NCBI GenBank assembly: GCA_002914845.1
Contig: JXTC01000022.1
Coordinates: 20,562 to 84,561 of the forward strand
DNA: 64,000 bases
Origin: Trema orientale
Taxonomy: Eukaryota > Streptophyta > Magnoliopsida > Rosales > Cannabaceae
Direction: 5' to 3'
The translations under genes were made by a program, and so were the position numbers. Below the pieces are notes generated by a model, which was not told where the DNA came from, did not search any database, and saw only the letters and a program-made list of their open reading frames with translations. Of this stretch, positions 22,295 through 34,192 are shown in pieces (the stretch's first letter is position 1; every line of letters begins with the position of its first letter).

Positions 22295-23800
22295 AAACCA
22301 CTAGCCAACAAGTCGGCTAGTGCGGTAAGTACTCCCATTAAGGAGGCTATCAAGGAGAACCTAAATAAGAATCCAGTTGTCAAGACCATCCTGAAACTTG
22401 TGAACAAATCGAAGACTTGTCGGTTTTGGCTGGAGGATGACCTTTTATAGGCCAAAGTTGGCTATATATGTCCCGAAAGCTAGAGACCTACAGAGCACGC
22501 TCATAAGTAAGTGCCATGACACTCCATGGGCTAGTCATCCAGAATGGTAGAGAACACATGCCCTTTTGAAGTAAGAATATTACAGGCCAAAGATGTGAAA
22601 AGATGTGGCAGAATACTCCAAAAGCTGTCTCATCTGCTAACAAGACAAAGTGCTTAGATAGAAAATACCTGGATTACTGGAGCCTTTACTTATCCCAAGC
22701 AAATCGTGAGAGAGTGTCTCACTTAATTTCATTGCAAACCTACCGAAGACGGGGGAGTATACAAATATCTTGGTGATAGTGGATAAATTTTCGAAGTATG
22801 AGACTTTCATTCCAGTGCGAAAACATTGTACGGTAGAGGAGACATCTCAATTCTTTATCAAACGGGTGAAATTTTTGTGTGTGTTACAAAACATAGTCCA
22901 TGACCGAGATGCCAAATTCATGGGATGATTTTGGTCCAAACTTTTCTATCTCGCAGGGTCACAACTCAAATCTCCTCGAGCTACCATTCTCAAACAATTG
23001 AATAGACTGAGATATTCAATGCGATGTTGGAGGAGTATTTGCAGCACTTTGTCAATGCCAATTAAAAGAATTTACCGCAACCACTCGAAGTTGCTCAATT
23101 TTGTTTCGATGTTCAGAAGAGTTCTTCGACCAATAAAAGCACTTTTGAGTTTGTGAATGGCCAGCAGCCATTGTTTCTCCCACATAGGGAATGACAATTG
23201 TGGACAGAATCACTGAGCCCTCAAATTTACAAAAAAACAGAAGAAAAACATTGAGATTGCCCGAGCTTATTTAGAGAAAGCCTTGATAAGAATTACGATG
23301 TGGGTAGATCAAGGTAGATGACCGCTGAATTTCCAACCAATGGACATAGTGTTAATCAAGCTATTGTCTGAACAATTGAGATTTAGAGGGGACAAAGATA
23401 TGAGAGTTATGTAGAAGTATGAAGGTCTCGTGCCTATTATTTCAATAGTGGACAAGGCGTTTAACAAGGTCGACATCCCTGCATGGCTCAAGATACATCC
23501 AGTGATTCACGTCAATTATCTCCAATCGTATCATAAAGATCCATCAGATCTAGTACACAATCAGCCAACCAGATGAGCCACTAAAGTCATGCTGCGAAGC
23601 AGCAGAGAATCTGAAGAAGTCATGGCAGAGAGAACTATGGTTTTAGGGAAGAAGAAGTCGATAAAAGAGTTCCTAATAAAGTGGAAGAGCCTCAGAGAAG
23701 AAGAAACCAGCTGAGAGACGACAGATGATTTGAAGAAACTACTGTAGAAGATTGAAAATCGTAAAGCTTCCAAGTCGTCAAAGACGCGGACAAGCTGAAT
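22295..23800 (+). pseudogene. Chromovirus integrase and chromodomain remnant, plus strand
   Basis: Readable pieces in several frames: STPIKEAIKENLNKNPVVKT near 22340, RFWLEDDLL near 22425, MLEEYLQHFVNAN near 23025, a KSSSTNKSTFEFVNGQQPLF piece near 23120, IPAWLKIHPVIHVNYL near 23480, and a chromodomain-like KKSIKEFLIKWKSL near 23655. Stops and frameshifts are abundant. The domain order (RNase H end, integrase, chromodomain) is that of a Ty3/gypsy chromovirus. Confidence 0.8.
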
Positions 23801-24383
23801 TGTGGAGAATATGGCGTGCTACCCTATGGCACACCCACAAGTGCCCATGTTGCCCACACCATGGGTGCACATGGTTCCCACGATGATAGTGCCAACAATG
23901 CCTGCACTTAGCAGGAGAATTTTGTGTATATTTTAGGATATTTTTGTCCAGGATCATTAGTCAAGTCTGTGGCCAAATACTGTATATTTAATGGCTAAAA
24001 ATTAGGGAAAAATAATTGTATTTTGAAAAAAATGTAGTTTTCTTTGAATTATATCATATGCCTATTTGGCTAAAATCATGTTTCCTCCTGCCAGAAGGTT
24101 AAAACCTTAGAATGCTCCTTAGAGGAGGTGACCTGGTGCCTATGAAGGGTTCCTTACCTTTGGAGGGTTCCTTGGCCACCAATAGGATAGGGACTAAGCT
24201 GTGAACTCCTTTGCCCTATCAATAATAAATGAAGCGCATTCATGCCAAACGTCTTGCCTACTTATTGCTTGATTGTTGTCTACATATTGTTTACTTGTTG
24301 CTCCGATGTGCTTGCTTATTGTGATTGTCATTATCGAATATACTTGATTTGTGCATACTTGTTTAAAACGAAGATTTCTAACA
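23801..24383 (+). repeat. 3' LTR of the plus-strand chromovirus
   Basis: Starts TGTGGAGAAT right after the chromodomain remnant and ends TTTCTAACA (TG...CA, 583 bp). It is homologous to the minus-strand copy at about 20500-20968. The outer end is inferred. Confidence 0.6.
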
Positions 24384-24716
24384 TTAAAGAATTAGGCTGA
24401 ATTTTAAATTCTATGTTTGACCATGTTTTTAATAGCTCCATAACTGGGTGAATTTCTCATGAAATATAACAAGATAAGAGTTTGACAATCTATTTCTTTC
24501 TTAGGTTAGGTATCTCTCCTTACTTCCTATCTTCTTCCTACCAAACACAGGCTGAGATTTCACCATATTGTACACGAGCTAACAAAAAACACTTTTCAGG
24601 TTAGGTAGCTCTTCTTGCTTCGTGGCTTCTTTCCCTCATACCAAACATAGCTCTTCACCTCATTTTACTCGAAATAACGAACAACACATTTCTCACTAAA
24701 ATATTCAGTTCGTTAG

Positions 24717-25217
24717 TGTTAGCGAAATAACCTTCCTAGTAGGCACGCAAAATTGTGAAAGCGATAAATAAAGCGAAATAAGAAGATACACAATTTATAT
24801 GGTTCACCAATTTGGCTACGTTCACGGGACTACTGCAGATCTTTTTACTATAGGGAGAAAATTTTATTTATAATACTCACAACTCACAACTCTGATCCCA
24901 ATTACACCCAAGAATTTTTCTCACAAAAATTCTCACAAGAAATTCGTAGTTGAAGCTCTTTCTTTATCTCTATATTAAGTTTTTTTTTCTCTCTTGCTGG
25001 GATGCCAAATAGAGTTGTGAAGGGGTCCATTTATAGGTTAAAACTCTTCCCCTTTACATGGTAGGTAGCCTACAATGGCTGCCCATTGTCAACAAAAATG
25101 GGCTTGGATAGTAGGAACAAAAAACATATGTTATATCTCATTGTCAAAAAATGTGGCTGGTCACTATTTTTGACAGCCCACATTCTTTGATAATTTGACT
25201 GCCCACAATCTTTGACA
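24717..25217. mobile_element. Solo LTR with target-site duplication
   Basis: 501 bp starting TGTTAGCGAA and ending TTTGACA, flanked by a perfect 5-bp duplication GTTAG (24712-24716, 25218-25222). It contains a CACAATTTATATGGTTCACC block of the kind common in plant copia LTRs. No internal domain is attached, so it is a recombination product of a former full element. The strand is not established. Confidence 0.75.
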
Positions 25218-25222
25218 GTTAG

Positions 25223-28200
25223 CACGAGTTTTCACACTTTTCCCCCTATAAATTCTACATCTACCATGAGGTGAAGAGTTACCTACTGAATCTTCTATCC
25301 TCTGTAAGCTAATTTCCTCTTACCTATATATGAGAGCCACTTTTAGAGAGTTTTGGCAGCAAAATTATCTCTCTCCCTAGTTTACATCTACCAAATATTT
25401 TTCAAATAACCCCTCCGAATTATAGCAAAGTTCTCAAAAAATAAAAAAAAATAAAAAAAATTCAAATAGATAATCATTTAGTTATAGATCAAATTCCTTG
25501 TTAGTTTCTTTGTTAATTCTCTTAAACAGTAAATGTGCTAGAATCCTGATTATATGTTAAAAATGATTTGATTACATAATAATAAATTTTTATTGATGAC
25601 TCTTGAACGTTCTTCATAAATCTTTAATATTAAGATTAGGGGTTTATGCTAGAAACCCTAATCCTGTTATGAATGCAATTATTGATGTGATTTTCTAAAT
25701 TTTGTCCCATGAAAATTAAATGCATAATGAATACAACAATGAATAAGCTAAATAAAGTTTATTTCAAAATCTATTCATGAATGAACTCCATTCCAGTTCA
25801 TTTGGATGCTATTATTGAAGTACCATTTTACTATTAAATCTAATGTCATTAATTCATTTTAATTAATACTTGCTTTGAGGGAACTACAAAAAGAATATGC
25901 TCTTAAAATTGTTATTAAAATTTTCATTTTATTTCATGCTTTAATTTGATTGGACCAGTCATGTATGAGAAAATAACATTGATAGGATTAACTTGGGCTA
26001 AATGACTTTTTTGCACATGAAAAAGTGCTAAATAATAATTTTTCTTGGTCAAGACGTCATTGACACTCTTAAAAATGTCATTTCTAAAACAAAATGCACA
26101 AAAAATTCCTTTTAAGTTGGTCATACCCATGTCCTTTTCTCGTTGCATGTACTTTCTCAATTTGTTGAATTATTATAGAGTAATGGAATGTGATTTAAAC
26201 TAAAACGACAGAATAATCGAAAATCAATTGAACAACACAACAAGCAGAAGATATCTTTAAAAATAAAATTTAGAAATTTGTTTATAAAAGTAAAAATAGA
26301 AAATAGAAACTTATTTAAGTACAATCTATATGAATCATTTTAAGACAAATGCTAGTACTTGAAAGTTGCTCAGCTTAGAAAAATTTCCCAGTTGAATAAG
26401 AAGTCATTCGCACATGGGCTGCAGCATGCGAGTGGTTATGTTCAGTAAGGCTATTAAGCACATGAGGCATGTGCGTGTAGAAGACCAAACACTTGGCCGA
26501 GCTGTTGTAGACGATTACAAGAGAAGCTGGTTGCTGAGGCATGTGTACAAGGTGTTGGCATCTTAAGGCTGATTGTCGAAGGCATGTGGCATCATCAGAC
26601 AACTGGTGGTTGAGGGGAATCGCGTAGCATGTTTGCTGGCACACGCTGGTTAGTCCAGCACGGCCTTGGGCAGTTAGGGGTCTCACTCCCATGCTGCATA
26701 GTCATCAGATTATGTCTTGCATGTTGCCTTGTTTTGCATTTCATCATATATATTTGTAAACAGTTCGAAGTATGTGTAGATATATGTCTTAGACTATGCT
26801 CTGTGTTTTGAGAATATGTTTGGGATTGAAGTTAATTTGGAATATTTGTGTCCTATACGGTTTTCTTTAAAATATATATATATATATATTACATATATCA
26901 ATCCTTGTACAAAATTGCTCGAAAACTCAGACATTATCCTCTTCTCCTCTATTTCATATTCTCTTAGACATTCTCCTCTTTTTCATTTGAATCTCTGCAT
27001 TAGAGTTTAATTTGTATAATTGTTATTCACAGAATAAGCAATTTCGTCTGCACATTCTCATACCTGGACAAGCCATCTTTGATCTAACTCTCTCTCATCT
27101 ATTTTTCCTAGCCTACTGACCTCTAATTAAAGGGATATGTTAGATCTATGATTATCTAAATATATATCGTATTTGAGATCAGTCTGAAATCATCGGAGAG
27201 TTAATTTTGTGTTTAAGCTTTATGATATTAATAATTCAAACTATGCTTTCATAAATTACTCTTCTGCAAATGAATCAACTTATTTTATTTTGTTCCACTT
27301 TCGAAACAAGACTCTTCATTAATGTTTTTATTTTATTTTATATGTGGATTTTGTATCTGTTTGTGTTTTGAGAAATCATAATATTTTTAACGAAATCTTA
27401 TTGTTTCTTCATCTAGATCCTTTTGCTTTCTTTGCATCATTAATGTTTATTTGAGTCATTAATATTTTGTATTTCTCTCAAACCATTCTAATTTTGTTTT
27501 AAGATGGATATTACTATGGTTTTGAATTTTCATTATGAATTTGAGAGATTTGTCGTTTCTTTTAATTAGAATTACTATTATTTTTTATTTATTACTCTTA
27601 TCTTTGTCTAGATATACCTTGATTATGAACATGATTTTGGTTGTCATTCTATTACTTAACCTTGGTAATTGGGATGGCATACAAATGACATTTTTTGTAT
27701 TGGTTGCCTAATTAATTGCAATTTTCCATTTTATTAATTAGTACATCTACTCCATCCTCTGTATATACTGTATGTTCACTTTGTTTAAATACTCGTGTGT
27801 TTTCGTTTTTTTTTTTTTCCTGGTTCGCTATATTTGAGAGTCCTTTCATGATTGAGGTTATTTAGTCCCTCTATGATGAGGCATTTTTATTCTTCCATGA
27901 TGAGATTTTGACTTTTCTCTGGTGAGTGTTTTGTCTTATTTGTTTAAAGTTAATTGGGAAAAAAAAAAAAAAAAGAAGAAGAAGAAGAAGCAGCTTAAAG
28001 GAGGGAGACTTGTAGATCTCTTCCTTCAGAAGACTGCTCTATACTAAATGTGTTTGCATCTACTAGAGCAATAAAGTTCACAGATGTTTGGTGCTCTTGC
28101 TCACAATTCAAGAAATGTGCTCATGGCAGTTTTGTTGTAAATTTTTAGCAAGGAGGCTTCGTTAGTTGGGATTCTCCTACAGATCAAGGATGTTAGCCTA

Positions 28201-29755
28201 AAATCTCCTGTTTTAGAAGTCAAATGCATTGACAACAGTATATTGTTGTTGTGTGTATTTAGCTTTTTTTTCTTTTTCTCCTAATGTCGTGGTCAAATTA
28301 TCACACTTGGTTTGACTAAGATCATTATAGGAGTGGAGAATTAGTTTATATTTTGGAGGAATAATTTTTGTTTCTTCCACTGCAAATTGTTATTTTAAAC
28401 AATACTTTTTATAATTACATCTTTGTTTAACCTAAGGAAAAAAAAACCTTGTAGTTTCACTATTTTTAAAATTTGACCTTCTCGTAAAAATAAAATCAGG
28501 AAAATCGATGAGAAATAACAATATTGCACTTAATGGACTGGTAGACTGAGCCTTATATTATATTCTTACTGTGTTTAGATACATTGATAATGGTTTAAAA
28601 ATTATTATATCATTTATTAGGTCATTTAGAAAAATCTAAATATTGTTTGGAAAATAGCGTATACAATTTAACTTTAATATATTTGAATTTCTCATTTAAA
28701 AAAGATAATTTTGTAATTCTTTTTGTCAATATCCCAGTCTAGCTTGCTGTGAGAGGGTCATATGGGGAGCTATGTTTATACCACTCACTTTTATTTAGGC
28801 ACCCTATAATTTTCAACTAAGAAGAATAAATCATAAATGATTTGACTATTATACCCCTCTCATTTTCTTTTTTTTAGTGGTTTACTCTATCTTCCTTTAG
28901 CACCTCTCTCTCTCTCTCTCTCAAGTTTTTTTTCTTTCCCGTAACCTAGTTCCTTATCATTTGTTTTTTTATCCTTTCCTTTTTATAATCAATATCATTT
29001 AGTTCAATTTGGCATTCGTATTCTTGTTTTTTTTTTCATTTATTGAAGGAATTAATGAGATAAGATTAAACAAAAATAAATACAAGAAATCCTAACTTAA
29101 AAAATACATATACTTTTTTTAGAAAAATATATATTGAAATCCGTCGAATCTTTACTACAGTCCAAAACTTTAGTTTGCATTCTACTACAAATGATTACAA
29201 TATAAAAAAAATAAAAAATAAAAAGGCGCGACTAATTTTTTAGCGGGAGTAGGGAGGAAGCTACTTTTGATGTTTTCTTCTTAGTTAGAATAAGGAAGAA
29301 ATTAGCGGAAGAAAATATAAAAAAATGCAAATATATTAAAATCTTGTCTAAATCATTGAGAAACACGAAAAAAATATTTATTTTGAATTTCTTGTTACTT
29401 GAAGGAGGATATGAGAGGTCTATAGAAAATGCAAATTAAGAGTTAAGATCTCATTCTCCAAAGATCTTACATAGTTATCTTGTTTGGTCTTTTTATTAAT
29501 AAAACTGTTATCTTTATTCCATGTATATCAACATTAGATTTGAGATCACATTTTAGAAATAATCCAATTACAAGGTTTTTTTAAAAATAAAAATCGAATT
29601 TAGAATTTTTAGATAAAATTAGACATTTTCCCATATTTCTTGTATGAATGATGCTAGGGGTACCAATTATTATTTTTTATACTAATACATGTATCACATG
29701 CCACATGCTACATGTGTTGGTATTAAAAATTTAGTACAATAATTGGGACCTCAAG
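25223..29755. other. 4.5 kb intergenic, no gene recognised
   Basis: AT-rich, with no ORF that resembles a protein. It includes a less AT-rich block at 26380-26700 with repeated GGCATGTG words, a (TA)n tract near 26870, an A run followed by (GAA)n at 27960-27990, and a (CT)n tract near 28910. Confidence 0.6.
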
Positions 29756-31990
29756 TGTCACACCCCAAGACCAAGGACATAGCAACCGCCACATGCCCAT
29801 AAAGATAAACCTCATAGACATGAAAGTCTTCGAATCCAATCGATTTTAAAATCCAAATAGATCTATTAACACCCAAAATATCTCATCATAACAAAACACC
29901 AAACAATCTAAACCATCAACAATAATTTGCTAAATACGTAATAACAAAAGAAACTAAAACCATAATAATAATCTAGTATACTTCAAATAACCAACAATAC
30001 CTCAAAATGAAAACTAAACAATACAATAGCTCTAAATAGTAAATCTGAGTCCTCAAACGATTTTCCTCCTTCAAATATGAGTTCCACTTATTGATTATTC
30101 TCCGAATCCGAAAAAGATTAAAAAATAAAAAGGTGAGCTCGATAGCCCAATAAGTAACCAATAACCTCTACTAGTTGGATTAAGTATATGCAATTTGAAA
30201 TGTTTAGTACGTATTTTACAAAATAACTCTAACTTCAAAATCAATTCTTTTAAAAATAAGGAAATGAAACTAACTAAAAACCAATTTAACAAAATAGAGA
30301 GTTTGAAAATTCATTATATCAAGCTTGTTCAATAATCAATATCACTTTCAAATTCTACTCTGCAGTTTTGGTGACTATGGCCGCACTTAATCCTTGTGAC
30401 TAGGTCCGAATCTGCCACAAATAACCCCTATAGCTGGATCCGAATCTACTACAGATAACTCATGTAGCCGGGTATGAATCTACTACATTTAACCCTGCAG
30501 TTAGGTCAATACTGTCCACATATAACCCCCATAGATTAGAGTCCATATGCATAATAACTGAAGAGCGTTTCAACACATTCAATTATAAAATAATTAACCA
30601 ATACTTTTCATATTTATCAATAAGGTAACAAGTTCCAAATCATTTAACAATAGTAACAAATATAAGCTTGATCTATATTTTATTCAAAAGATAGTTATCT
30701 CTTGTCAAAATAATTTTTATTTATTAACAAATCGCTTGAGAATAAGTTTAGATTTACAAACATAATTTTCTTTTAAGAGAAAACAAAAGACATTAATAGT
30801 AAAACAAAGTCACTAGCAAAGATGAAAGGTTACTTATCTGTTCGCTAGTCTAACTAATCCAACAAGCTACCACAAGAACCTATAATTATAACAAGAATCA
30901 TATATGAATATTAAATACTGAATAGGTACCTTAAATCATACCTAACACAATGTCTAACCTGCTGTCCATACATACTCGACACATTCACTATATTATCTTA
31001 TATAACCTCGATATCAAAAATTCATAACAATTCCAAATTAATTCTACAGATTGTGAAATGTAGAGGACAATTTTTACAAATGATAGTGGTCCTAAAAGTG
31101 CCAAGAACATAGCTATAGAGTCCATAGGTGGGCCCTACGAAGCCAAGTAAGCTGCTGCCACGTTATACTCTAAATGCTGAAAGTTACAAAATTTTTCCAG
31201 ATTCGTAACGCTCACTTCAAAAGGATATCTCTCTGATTTTAAGTCCATTTTTGACAAATTATATACCTTTAGAAAGCTTATTGAATAAGCTTTCCAAACA
31301 TACCAAATATGATTCTATTAGACCAACCAAAATATCAGAAAAACCAATCGCAATCTCTACTGCGTTTTACCATTTTAGACTAAAACTCAAAAATTTATAA
31401 TTTTTAATATAGACATCCAAAATACGTAATTTTGGTCTTATTTTAAACTTTACAGCAAGAGTAATAAATCAAAATATAAATTGACCCTAGAATCATGACT
31501 GAAACAAAAAGATACTTAAAGAATTCGAAATCCTAGATGATAAATTAACCCCAAAATTCCCAAATAATAGACTGACAATTGATGGGGAGGAATTCTTTAC
31601 CTTAGAGAATTGAAAATCAACTTTTTTATAATCCTTCCTCTTCTCCCAAGCCTCGCAGCCGTTTTCTGACTAATTGATTCATCCACCTCTCTATTCTCAC
31701 CGTTGTGTTATTTATAAAATAATTTACACTTTCCTTTGTCCTTGTAGGAATACATATCATCTCCTACTAATCCTTTTAGGAATATAATTCACTAGTTGTG
31801 TCAAATACACAATTAAAAACATATTATGGTAAAACTTCATGTCATCTTAGCAAAATCTAATAAAGCAGAGATTAAAATACAGAATTACGTACCCAACCTA
31901 TTAATCGAATTAATTGCCATGTCACAGCACATAAATAAACAGAAAATGTAAAACATATCATAAATTTATTTGAATTACAGATGCCTCGTT
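29756..31990 (-). repeat. LTR-like repeat (gypsy type), right end uncertain
   Basis: The + strand begins TGTCACACCCCAAGACCAAG, the reverse complement of an LTR end in GGGGTGTGACA, as in many plant gypsy LTRs. Inside (30386-30540) are about four degenerate units of about 37 bp containing GGATCCGAATCTACTACAGA. No coding domain, no primer binding site at the left edge and no target duplication were found, so the right boundary is a guess. Confidence 0.45.
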
Positions 31991-32123
31991 AAACACCACA
32001 AAAGTGAAGTGACTTTCAAACTATGGAAAGTCTAGACACAATTCAGAGAGGACAAATCACAAACGATTATATTCTAGTAATAATAAGAGAAGCAGGTCCA
32101 AGAAAAAAAACACATGCATATAA

Positions 32124-33155
32124 TTATGAGGTAACATTTCGAGATAGAGATGTGGTTAGCTGGATCTTTGATTTGAATGCTAAACCAGAACCACTAAGCT
32201 TTTCTTCAATCACCTTATTAATGCGTTCTACCATGGACGAACTGAGATGGTTAACCCAATCACCAACTTCTCCTTTTCGAAAGTAACTTTTGTTGTCAAA
32301 GTTTGGCATGAACTTGCCACTTTTGTTCACTTCTAAATCCCTCAAAGTCCCCAAACTACAAAGCTCAGATATTTCACCAACAACCCCTTTGCTCTCTTCC
32401 TCCTCCGAAAAAGGAAACCTTATGAACTCAGCAATCCTTTTCACATGAGCGGCAGTATCTTCCTTCATCTCCTCGTACTTCAAAAACAACACCTTTTCCG
32501 GCTTCACCAAGCTCTCCTTCCAATACCCCAACATATGATCCCAAAATGGCCCAAAACCCTGCTCGCCTTTGCAAAACTTTTCAACGTAGTCCTCCATCGT
32601 CCACAGCGAGCAGCGCTCGGGATGATCCCGAGTCGCGAAATGCCAAAAGGAAACGATCACGTCTATAGGGTTCCGACAAATGTAGACGATTCGACATTCC
32701 GAACACTTGATGGATTCGGGCAGCGATGCATAGGGAATGTGAGTTGAAAACAGGCGAGGCGGAGTAGCCACGGTGAGATTGGGGGCCTTGGCATCGGCAT
32801 AGAGAGTGAACTCGAGGAAGGGTAGGAGTTGATGTGGGTTGGAAGTGAGCAAGGGAGTGTTAGAAGGGGTGTAGCGAGCGCGGTTGACGATGGAGAAGAG
32901 GAGAGCTTTAAGCCATGTAGTGCCTGACTTTGGGGTGGAGGCTAGAATGATGTCTTGGTTGTGAGGTTGGAAGTGCTTCTGGAAGACCATGATGTTGGGA
33001 AGTACTCTAGAAGGACACCAAAAACCTTGGTAGAGGGAAAGAGCTGAAGAACCTAACCATCCTTTGGTTTTGGGAAGTTGAAGTTGAAGTTGATCATCAT
33101 CATGTTGATGATCACACTCATGCTCATTCGATGTGGGATTCATATTCAACATCAT
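32124..33155 (-). CDS. SOT: Cytosolic sulfotransferase (SOT family)
   Basis: Transfers the sulfonate group from PAPS to a small hydroxylated acceptor; the acceptor cannot be read from sequence (plant relatives act on flavonols, brassinosteroids, salicylate or hydroxyjasmonate). The 343-residue protein is encoded by one exon, as is usual for plant SOTs. It has the PAPS 5'-phosphosulfate loop TPKSGTTW (residues 74-81), the catalytic-type His in STHIPY (H139), the 3'-phosphate site CRNPIDVIVS (R161, S169), and RKGEVGDW (293-300), which binds PAPS and helps the dimer. All key residues are present. No signal peptide or membrane segment is visible. The frame is open to ATG 33236, but a TATA box overlaps its first codons, so I chose the ATG at 33155 (AACATGA context); 33152 or 33182 are alternatives. 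Confidence 0.92.
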   Translation of the reverse strand: MMLNMNPTSNEHECDHQHDDDQLQLQLPKTKGWLGSSALSLYQGFWCPSRVLPNIMVFQKHFQPHNQDIILASTPKSGTTWLKALLFSIVNRARYTPSNTPLLTSNPHQLLPFLEFTLYADAKAPNLTVATPPRLFSTHIPYASLPESIKCSECRIVYICRNPIDVIVSFWHFATRDHPERCSLWTMEDYVEKFCKGEQGFGPFWDHMLGYWKESLVKPEKVLFLKYEEMKEDTAAHVKRIAEFIRFPFSEEEESKGVVGEISELCSLGTLRDLEVNKSGKFMPNFDNKSYFRKGEVGDWVNHLSSSMVERINKVIEEKLSGSGLAFKSKIQLTTSLSRNVTS

Positions 33156-33219
33156 GTTGTTTGTGTTTGGGAGAGCTAACATGTACTTGTGATGCACCAT
33201 TTCCGGTCTTGAATACCGG

Positions 33220-33230
33220 TATATATATAG
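33220..33230 (-). promoter_or_regulatory. TATA box of the sulfotransferase gene
   Basis: CTATATATATA on the - strand, 65 bp upstream of the chosen start codon. Transcription would begin near 33190-33195, downstream of the longest-frame ATG at 33236. Confidence 0.6.
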
Positions 33231-33919
33231 TTCCAAACAAAGGACTATTGACGGTTCGATCGAATCCTTCTCTCCATTTTCTTGGGAAATTGATTGGTTT
33301 CTTTATTTTATTCATTTTGCCTTTGGGCATCATAGAGGGAGTGACTTGGCTATTCCACTTAGCTAAGTCATTAGGAAAAAATAAAAACAAGATTAGATAT
33401 AGAAAGGAAAGAAATACTTTTCCAATATCACCCGACCCATCCTACCTAATAAGTAGCGTGAAATCAAATTGATTCCTACTTCAAGTATTACGTCTCCCGT
33501 CTTAATTAAGAAGAAGAGGTTCCAAATCACGATTAATTCCCTTTTCGATTTCCATGTACAACTAAAAGGAGTTCTAAAATGCAATGATGACCATTACATG
33601 TGGGAAAAGTACTTCGACATGCATGCACACAATATTAACTTTCACAGATATCCAATATCAATTATTACATGACCACGTGCTCTTACCTTTTAATTTATAT
33701 TTCCTATTTCTCCATTCAGAATATACATACATATGGGAAAGTATACAGCTATTGAATGAACATAGTGCTCGATCTAATAATGATCTTTGCAGAGACCTAT
33801 CTATTTCTTATATAAAATGGAGCATGACAATTGGGCTGGAATAGTACAATACTATCAAACAACTTGACTAACTCACTATAAGCAACTAATTAACCAGATC
33901 ACAACCTTGTATACACGAT

Positions 33920-34040
33920 TCAGGTTAATACGTCGTTAGGCTTACCACCCCACTCAAGTTGAACGGCCTTGAAAGGACCGTAAACTTGCTTCTCAGAAAG
34001 AGGAATCAAGTACAGACCATGACAAGTGAGACGACATTTA
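33920..34040 (-). pseudogene. Exon-like fragment, last exon of an unidentified gene
   Basis: The - strand has an acceptor-like TCAAAATCAG, then an open frame reading CRLTCHGLYLIPLSEKQVYG and FKAVQLEWGGKPNDVL before a TGA at 33922-33920. The composition looks protein-like and the segment is less AT-rich than its surroundings. I do not recognise the family. No further exon was found before the LTR-like repeat at 34193, so it may be a stranded remnant. Confidence 0.4.
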
Positions 34041-34192
34041 CTGATTTTGAATCAATAATTCCCAACTTGAATCTGTCAACCACACATTCATCATTCATTG
34101 TGAATAATAGTGTAAGTAAGTGACTTACTGCTTTACTCATATACACGAACAAGGTTTTTACAAACACAGATAAGAAACACAATAATATTGTT

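Noticed and set aside
33156..33236. Twenty-seven extra N-terminal residues of the sulfotransferase
   Set aside because: The first codons overlap the TATA box and the segment does not look like a SOT N-terminus.
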